In this document: in pieces, positions 60,364-64,000 of the stretch
Numbering within the stretch: position 1 is the first letter of the stretch
Layout: each line of letters opens with the position of its first letter
From: Salinibacterium xinjiangense
GTDB lineage: Bacteria; Actinomycetota; Actinomycetes; Actinomycetales; Microbacteriaceae
Reading direction: 5' to 3'
Assembly: GCF_014645015.1 (NCBI RefSeq)
Contig: NZ_BMLC01000004.1
Coordinates: 230,065 to 294,064, forward strand
Length of the DNA: 64,000 bases
Notes under the pieces: generated by a model
Seen by the model: only the letters and a program-made list of their open reading frames with translations
The model's database searches: none
What the model was told of the DNA's origin: nothing
Translations under genes and position numbers: made by a program

Positions 60364-60852
60364 TTACCGGAAGTTCACGAACTGCAGGTCGACGTCGAGC
60401 TCTTTGCCTTTGAGTAGCGCCATGGTGGCCTGCAGGTCGTCTCGGCTTTTCGACTGCACGCGCAACTCGTCGCCCTGGATCTGCGACTTCACACCCTTGG
60501 GCCCCTCGTCGCGGATGATCTTCGAGACCTTCTTCGCATCCTCAGACGAGATGCCGTTCTTGAGGCCGATTTCGATGCGGTACTCCTTGCCGCTCGCGAA
60601 CGGCTCACCGGCATCCAGCGACCGCAGCGAGATGCCACGCTTGATGAACTTGGCTTCGAGCACCTCGAGCACGGCTTTCACTCGCTCTTCGGCGCTCGCT
60701 TTCAGCAGCAGCTTCTCGCCGCTCCATTCGATGGATGCGCCGACGCCCTTGAAGTCGTAGCGCGTCGCGATCTCCTTCTGCGCTTGGTTGACGGCGTTGT
60801 CCGCCTCCATCTGGTCGACCTTGCTGACGATGTCGAATGTGGAATCTGCCAT
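60364..60852 (-). CDS. YajQ-family nucleotide-binding protein
   Basis: 162-residue DUF520 protein with the family N-terminus [21 protein letters not shown], the ATRYDFKG motif and the C-terminal [19 protein letters not shown]. Members bind cyclic di-GMP in Xanthomonas and are implicated in RNA or phage biology elsewhere; the function in actinobacteria is not established. The ATG is 6 nt from TAGCAT on the minus strand (leaderless) and divergent from the transglycosylase gene. Confidence 0.94.
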   Translation of the reverse strand: MADSTFDIVSKVDQMEADNAVNQAQKEIATRYDFKGVGASIEWSGEKLLLKASAEERVKAVLEVLEAKFIKRGISLRSLDAGEPFASGKEYRIEIGLKNGISSEDAKKVSKIIRDEGPKGVKSQIQGDELRVQSKSRDDLQATMALLKGKELDVDLQFVNFR

Positions 60853-60858
60853 GTACCC

Positions 60859-60868
60859 ATGCTAGAAC
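60859..60868. promoter_or_regulatory. overlapping divergent leaderless -10 boxes
   Basis: TAGCAT on the minus strand (60859-60864) is 6 nt from the yajQ ATG; TAGAAC on the plus strand (60863-60868) is 6 nt from the GTG at 60875. The two boxes share the central TA. Confidence 0.55.
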
Positions 60869-60874
60869 CTCCCT

Positions 60875-61633
60875 GTGGGTAAACGTTGGCGGTCGATGCT
60901 CGGCGCCCTGATTGTCGTCTTTGCCCTGATCGCCGTGACCGCCGTCTCCCTGCCGCCAACGCCGCTCGCTGGGCGCTCCGCTGGGCCCGACTCGAGCGCG
61001 GGTTCGTCACCCGAGTTCGCGACCCAGGCCGCTGCCCCGGTCCTCGCCCGGCAGCCGACCGGACCGGGCTACGTCGACATGATCGACTCGACGTGGGCGT
61101 CGGAGACAGCTCGCCGCACGGGCATCCCGAGGCTCCCACTGCTCGCTTATGCCGGCGCCGTGGTGAGAAGCCGGGAGGTGTATCCGGACTGCGGAATCGG
61201 ATGGAACACCCTGGCGGGCATCGGACTGGTGGAAAGTGATCACGGTCGTCACGACGGTTCCGTGGTGGGTGACGATTTTCGGGTACGCCCTGAGATCTTC
61301 GGCGTGGTGCTCGACGGTGGGGAGACAGAGAACATCGCGGATTCCGATGGCGGCGCGATCGACGGGATCACTGACTTCGATCGCGCGGTCGGGCCGATGC
61401 AGCTCATCCCGCAAACCTGGAAGAGTTGGCCGTCGGACGGTAACGGTGACGGGATTCCGGACCCGCAGAACATCGCGGATTCCGCTATCGCTGCAGCGAA
61501 CCACATGTGCCGGGCGGCGGGGGAGATGGAGACGCCCGACGGTTGGCGAACCGGAGTGGCGGCGTACAACAGCGCAACCACCTACGGGCAGGCGGTCGCG
61601 ACAGTTGCCCAGCGCTACGCGGACGCGGGCTAG
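60875..61633 (+). CDS. secreted lytic transglycosylase-like protein
   Basis: 252-residue exported protein. Residues 1-33 are a signal peptide or anchor (LGALIVVFALIAVTAVSL). The fold has WNTLAGIGLVESDHGRH with the likely catalytic glutamate, then FDRAVGPMQLIPQTWKSWPSDGNGDG and PQNIADSAIAAANHMC, and ends GVAAYNSATTYGQAVATVAQRY. This pattern is that of actinobacterial murein transglycosylases (SLT/MltB-like). It would cleave peptidoglycan glycan strands. The stop overlaps the convergent LacI gene by 4 bp. Confidence 0.9.
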   Translation: MGKRWRSMLGALIVVFALIAVTAVSLPPTPLAGRSAGPDSSAGSSPEFATQAAAPVLARQPTGPGYVDMIDSTWASETARRTGIPRLPLLAYAGAVVRSREVYPDCGIGWNTLAGIGLVESDHGRHDGSVVGDDFRVRPEIFGVVLDGGETENIADSDGGAIDGITDFDRAVGPMQLIPQTWKSWPSDGNGDGIPDPQNIADSAIAAANHMCRAAGEMETPDGWRTGVAAYNSATTYGQAVATVAQRYADAG

Positions 61634-62646
61634 AGCTTCGGTCGCGCCGTGCTCGAGCGCACAATTAGCTCGAACGGCAGCGGGGTGTTGCTCGAGGCGA
61701 GTGCCGTGTGGTCCGGATGTAACTGGTCCATGAGGATGTCGACCGCCATGCGGCCCTGCAGTGCAGGAAACTGGGCAATGGAGGTCAGGCCGAAGAATGC
61801 GGCAAGCTCGTGATCGTCGACCCCGGTGATGGAGACATCGTCTGGAACCGAGAGGCCGAGATCCCTGGCGGCGAGGATCGCGCCGATGGCCATTTCGTCT
61901 GAGGCGGCGAAGATTGCTGTTGGCCGGGTGCGCGGATTGCCCAGTAATTGCTTTGCGGCGGCGTATCCACCGGGGATCGTGAAGTCGGCGGCGCGGAAGA
62001 GCTCGGGGTCGGCATCGATTCCCGCGGTGGCAAGCGCTGCGGTGAAACCCGCACGGCGTTGTGACGGCACGTGGAAGTCCATGTCGTATTCCCGGTTGCC
62101 GCCGATGAACGCGATGGTGCGGTGGCCGAGCGCAAGCAGGTGGTCCGTGGCCAGCCGCGCGACGGCCGCGTCGTCGATGCTGAGGGTGCGAACCCCCGCG
62201 ATCGAGCCACCGACGCCCACGATCGGCTTGTGCATGTCCATGAGGCGATCGACTTCGTCGCCGGTGAGCTCCAGGGAGATGGCGATGACGGCATCCACTC
62301 TCTTGCGAAGCAGGAAATGCTCGAACACGCTCCTGCGCTGATCGTCGCCGCCGCTGAGGTTATAGAGGGTGAGGTCGTAGCCGTGGCCGAGCAGCGCCTG
62401 CTCGGCGCCTTCGAGCACGGCGCCGAAATACCAGCGGTTGATGAATGGGATGACCACGCCGATGTTCCGCGTGCGCCCGGTCGCGAGGCTCGATGCGTTT
62501 GACGACACCACGTATCCGAGTTCGAGTGCGGCAGCGCGAACGCGATGACGGGTCGGTTCGGAGACGTGCCCGTTGCCACTGAGGGCGCGTGACACCGTCG
62601 CCGTGGAGACCCCGGCGAGTTTAGCTACTTGGTCGATTCCCGGCAT
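61630..62646 (-). CDS. LacI-family transcriptional regulator
   Basis: Sugar-responsive repressor of 338 residues. The N-terminal helix-turn-helix is GIDQVAKLAGVSTATVSRAL followed by the hinge RHRVRAAALELGYVVS. The C-terminal periplasmic-binding-like domain includes NIGVVIPFINRWYFG, IAFIGGNREYD, AIFAASDEMAIGAILAARD and DVSITGVDDHELAAFFGLTSI. The regulated genes are not adjacent; a sugar transport operon elsewhere is likely. A palindrome CCAGCA-N5-TGCTGG at 62728-62744 upstream may be an operator. Confidence 0.94.
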   Translation of the reverse strand: MPGIDQVAKLAGVSTATVSRALSGNGHVSEPTRHRVRAAALELGYVVSSNASSLATGRTRNIGVVIPFINRWYFGAVLEGAEQALLGHGYDLTLYNLSGGDDQRRSVFEHFLLRKRVDAVIAISLELTGDEVDRLMDMHKPIVGVGGSIAGVRTLSIDDAAVARLATDHLLALGHRTIAFIGGNREYDMDFHVPSQRRAGFTAALATAGIDADPELFRAADFTIPGGYAAAKQLLGNPRTRPTAIFAASDEMAIGAILAARDLGLSVPDDVSITGVDDHELAAFFGLTSIAQFPALQGRMAVDILMDQLHPDHTALASSNTPLPFELIVRSSTARPKL

Positions 62647-62727
62647 TGGGTGACAGCTCCTCAGTTGCGTGCCGATCTTACCTTTGTCGGCATGGTCACA
62701 CAGTGCGCTAGGAGCTTGTATCCTTAT

Positions 62728-62744
62728 CCAGCACGTCCTGCTGG
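62728..62744. promoter_or_regulatory. palindrome between lacI-type gene and tRNA-Tyr
   Basis: CCAGCA, CGTCC, TGCTGG. It is either a LacI-type operator 82 bp upstream of the regulator start or a stem in the precursor of tRNA-Tyr, which starts 26 bp downstream. Confidence 0.35.
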
Positions 62745-62769
62745 TGTTTACACCGGAAGCGGGTGCCTC

Positions 62770-62851
62770 GGCATGTTACCCAAGTGGCCAAAGGGATCTG
62801 ACTGTAAATCAGACTGCTTCGCATTCGGGGGTTCGAATCCCTCACATGCCA
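62770..62851 (+). tRNA. tRNA-Tyr (GTA)
   Basis: 82-nt tRNA with a long variable arm. Acceptor GGCATGT (62770-62776) pairs with ACATGCC (62844-62850), discriminator A at 62851 and CC of the 3' end encoded at 62852-62853. The anticodon stem TCTGA/TCAGA encloses GTA at 62804-62806. The T arm is GGGGG-TTCGAAT-CCCTC. The long variable arm and GTA anticodon identify tyrosine. Confidence 0.96.
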
Positions 62852-62896
62852 CCGAGAACTTTCCCGCAACTCCGGCGGCGACGAAGACTACGGGTC

Positions 62897-63049
62897 CTAC
62901 GCGGCATAGCTGGTCCGGAGCCCCCGCGAAAACCCCATAGTTGTTTCTGCGCGTATGAAATCCATGCGATCTGAAACGTCGTCGAGGTCGTCTTCGAAGA
63001 CGTCGGCGAATGTGTCGAGCGTGATCGCGGGTAATGCGTAAGCACGCAT
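62897..63049 (-). pseudogene. C-terminal remnant of a tyrosine recombinase (integrase)
   Basis: The minus strand encodes about 50 residues ending at a TAG (62897-62899): MRAYALPAITLDTFADVFED, DLDDVSDRMDFIRAE, and a divergent tail. TLDTYADLFxDDLDxVxDRL is the standard C-terminal end of actinobacterial phage-type integrases, just after the catalytic tyrosine. The catalytic residues themselves are gone. It ends 45 bp from tRNA-Tyr, a typical integration site, so this is the stump of an integrated element. Confidence 0.75.
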
Positions 63050-63120
63050 TCACCCGGATGTTCGGCACCTCGCTTCTCGGCACATTGCTGTTCGGCATCG
63101 GACTGTTCGGCACCTCGCTT

Positions 63121-63219
63121 CGAGAAGCCGGCTCGATGGGATCGATCGGTAACGTCGCGTCCGCCTATGACGACGCGTTCGTGGAATCGTTCTTCGGATC
63201 GCTGCAGATCGAGCTCGTC
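63121..63219 (+). pseudogene. IS3-family transposase remnant
   Basis: REAGSMGSIGNVASAYDDAF followed by VESFFGSLQIELV matches the conserved end of the IS3-type integrase core (family pattern SMS-x-GN/D-x-YDNA-x-ESFF), which contains the final glutamate of the DDE triad. Both flanks diverge from transposase sequence at once. Upstream, at 63060-63120, is a degenerate 15-bp repeat (GTTCGGCACCTCGCTTC-like). Confidence 0.75.
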
Positions 63220-63240
63220 GTCAGCCGAGCCTGGCCGACC

Positions 63241-63276
63241 GGGGCTGTCCCGAACGACGGGGCTGTCCCGAACGAC
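63241..63276. repeat. 18-bp exact tandem duplication
   Basis: GGGGCTGTCCCGAACGAC is present twice head to tail, at 63241-63258 and 63259-63276, in the debris after the IS3 remnant. Confidence 0.8.
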
Positions 63277-63853
63277 GAGGGCGGAGTCGGCCAAGCGGAT
63301 GTTCGAGGGGGCTTGGCGCTCTAGAACCCTCGCCGCCGCCACGCAGCGTGATCGACGCGGGGCAACCGTTCGTGAAACCCGGGATACGTCAGATTCGGAC
63401 GGTCCGCAAGATTCCAGGCTGTGGGCGCCTATGTTCGGCGTCAACTCGAGATCGAGTCGGATACGACAGTGCAGTTCTTATGCAGGATTCGGGGCATTCT
63501 CGAGCTCGTCAGAACCCGGCATGCTGGATGGGTCAGGGTGACGCGGGGCTCCTCGGCTGCGAGATTGCGACTCCGTAGCGACACGCCCGGGATGTGCGCT
63601 GGTTTGCTGGGCAGCATGACAAGCACGTAGTGTCCTCTCTTGTCACCCCAAAGGTGCGGATAACCAAGTCAGCTTCGCTGCTGGGTTTCCGGCCTCAAGT
63701 GGGGGCCACCATTCCCCAAAACCTCCGGGTGCTGGATCGGTCAGGTCGCAATTCTGCTCTTGCAGGATCGGCGCTCAGATCTTAGGATGGGAACCCGCTA
63801 TAAGCGCGAGTTAGCCAGTCGTTCGTATGCCGTTCAGGCGCATGACAACTGAT
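63277..63853. other. non-coding debris, no gene recognised
   Basis: Almost 600 bp without a supported gene on either strand. Short open frames exist but have no known domain or ribosome site. It separates the integration-site remnants from the promoter at 63854. Confidence 0.45.
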
Positions 63854-63881
63854 TTGACAGTCGCGCTGAAGCTGGTAAGTT
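63854..63881 (+). promoter_or_regulatory. rrn: strong promoter, probably of an rRNA operon
   Basis: Consensus -35 TTGACA (63854-63859), 16-bp spacer, -10 TAAGTT (63876-63881). About 95 bp downstream comes the CCTTGAGAACTCAACAGCG box at 63975-63993, a sequence typical of the leaders of actinobacterial rRNA operons. The 16S gene would begin beyond the window. Confidence 0.6.
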
Positions 63882-63974
63882 ATACAGGTTGCTTTCCGCT
63901 GGTTGCGGGGGTGATTGTGATGGTTGTGTGGCCCTGGGTGATGCCGGTTTCGGTGGAGGTCAGGAGCGTCCGAT

Positions 63975-64000
63975 CCTTGAGAACTCAACAGCGTGCACAA
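63975..64000 (+). promoter_or_regulatory. rRNA operon leader box, truncated by the window end
   Basis: CCTTGAGAACTCAACAGCG resembles the conserved leader/spacer element (TTGAGAACTCAACAG) found ahead of rRNA genes in actinobacteria, thought to act in antitermination or processing. Recognition is from memory of such leaders. Confidence 0.55.

Noticed and set aside
63034..63120. Pentapeptide-repeat-like protein (FGTSL, LGTLL, FGIGL)
   Set aside because: Only four degenerate units, running into an IS3 fragment in the same frame, in a region of debris. More likely a short DNA repeat than a protein.

Overview
The window is high-GC DNA from an actinobacterium. It most resembles the family Microbacteriaceae, judged from the archaeal-type AspRS without a GAD domain, the menaquinone gene set, a free-standing bS22 gene, BldC- and winged-helix-type regulators, an actinobacterial light-driven proton pump, and many leaderless genes. 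The family assignment is inference; no 16S sequence is present, although the last bases look like the leader of an rRNA operon.

Layout. 1-5000: the end of a GAF-ANTAR regulator, a secreted repeat protein behind a structured leader, an internally deleted psuG fused into a psuG-psuK pair, and a marR-phr photolyase operon with 20-bp tandem repeats at its promoter. 5000-9340: a three-gene cassette (XRE-cupin regulator, EamA exporter, AlaX-like editing protein) bracketed by repeated transposon-end-like motifs, followed by IS-end debris and a small membrane protein. 9340-16800: housekeeping genes (winged-helix regulator, upp, tadA, cation efflux, proC, RCK protein, ArsR, BldC-like, bS22, HAD phosphatase, glutaredoxin-like, Dabb). 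16900-22000: glycan decoration (epimerase, RgpF-like, SGNH acyltransferase). 22000-28000: AspRS, a histidine phosphatase and the system II cytochrome c maturation operon (ResA-like, CcdA, ResB, CcsB). 28000-33800: IS481 debris, a sugar ABC importer (binding protein and two permeases, no ATPase), an APH-like kinase and IS5 debris. 33776-45415: menaquinone genes (menC, E, A, D, F, G, polyprenyl synthase; no menB or menH here) with small membrane proteins, PPK2 and a ferredoxin-NADP reductase.

46455-56741 is the most unusual region. It is a ten-gene co-directional cluster behind a divergent IclR regulator: a complete OpuC-type quaternary-amine ABC importer, a formaldehyde-activating-enzyme (Fae) homologue, a beta-hydroxyacid dehydrogenase, an aldehyde dehydrogenase, an SDR, a VAO-type FAD oxidase and an FGGY kinase. 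The last three match the gene types of the uncharacterised Escherichia coli ygcW-ygcU-ygcE set. It reads as a dedicated catabolic pathway for an imported onium-type compound, with Fae possibly handling a released aldehyde.

56700-64000: cardiolipin synthase, a MarR regulator divergent from a xanthorhodopsin/actinorhodopsin-type proton pump, a small anchored protein, YajQ, a transglycosylase-like protein, a LacI regulator, tRNA-Tyr with a tyrosine-recombinase remnant beside it, an IS3 remnant, and a promoter plus leader box of what is probably an rRNA operon continuing past the window.
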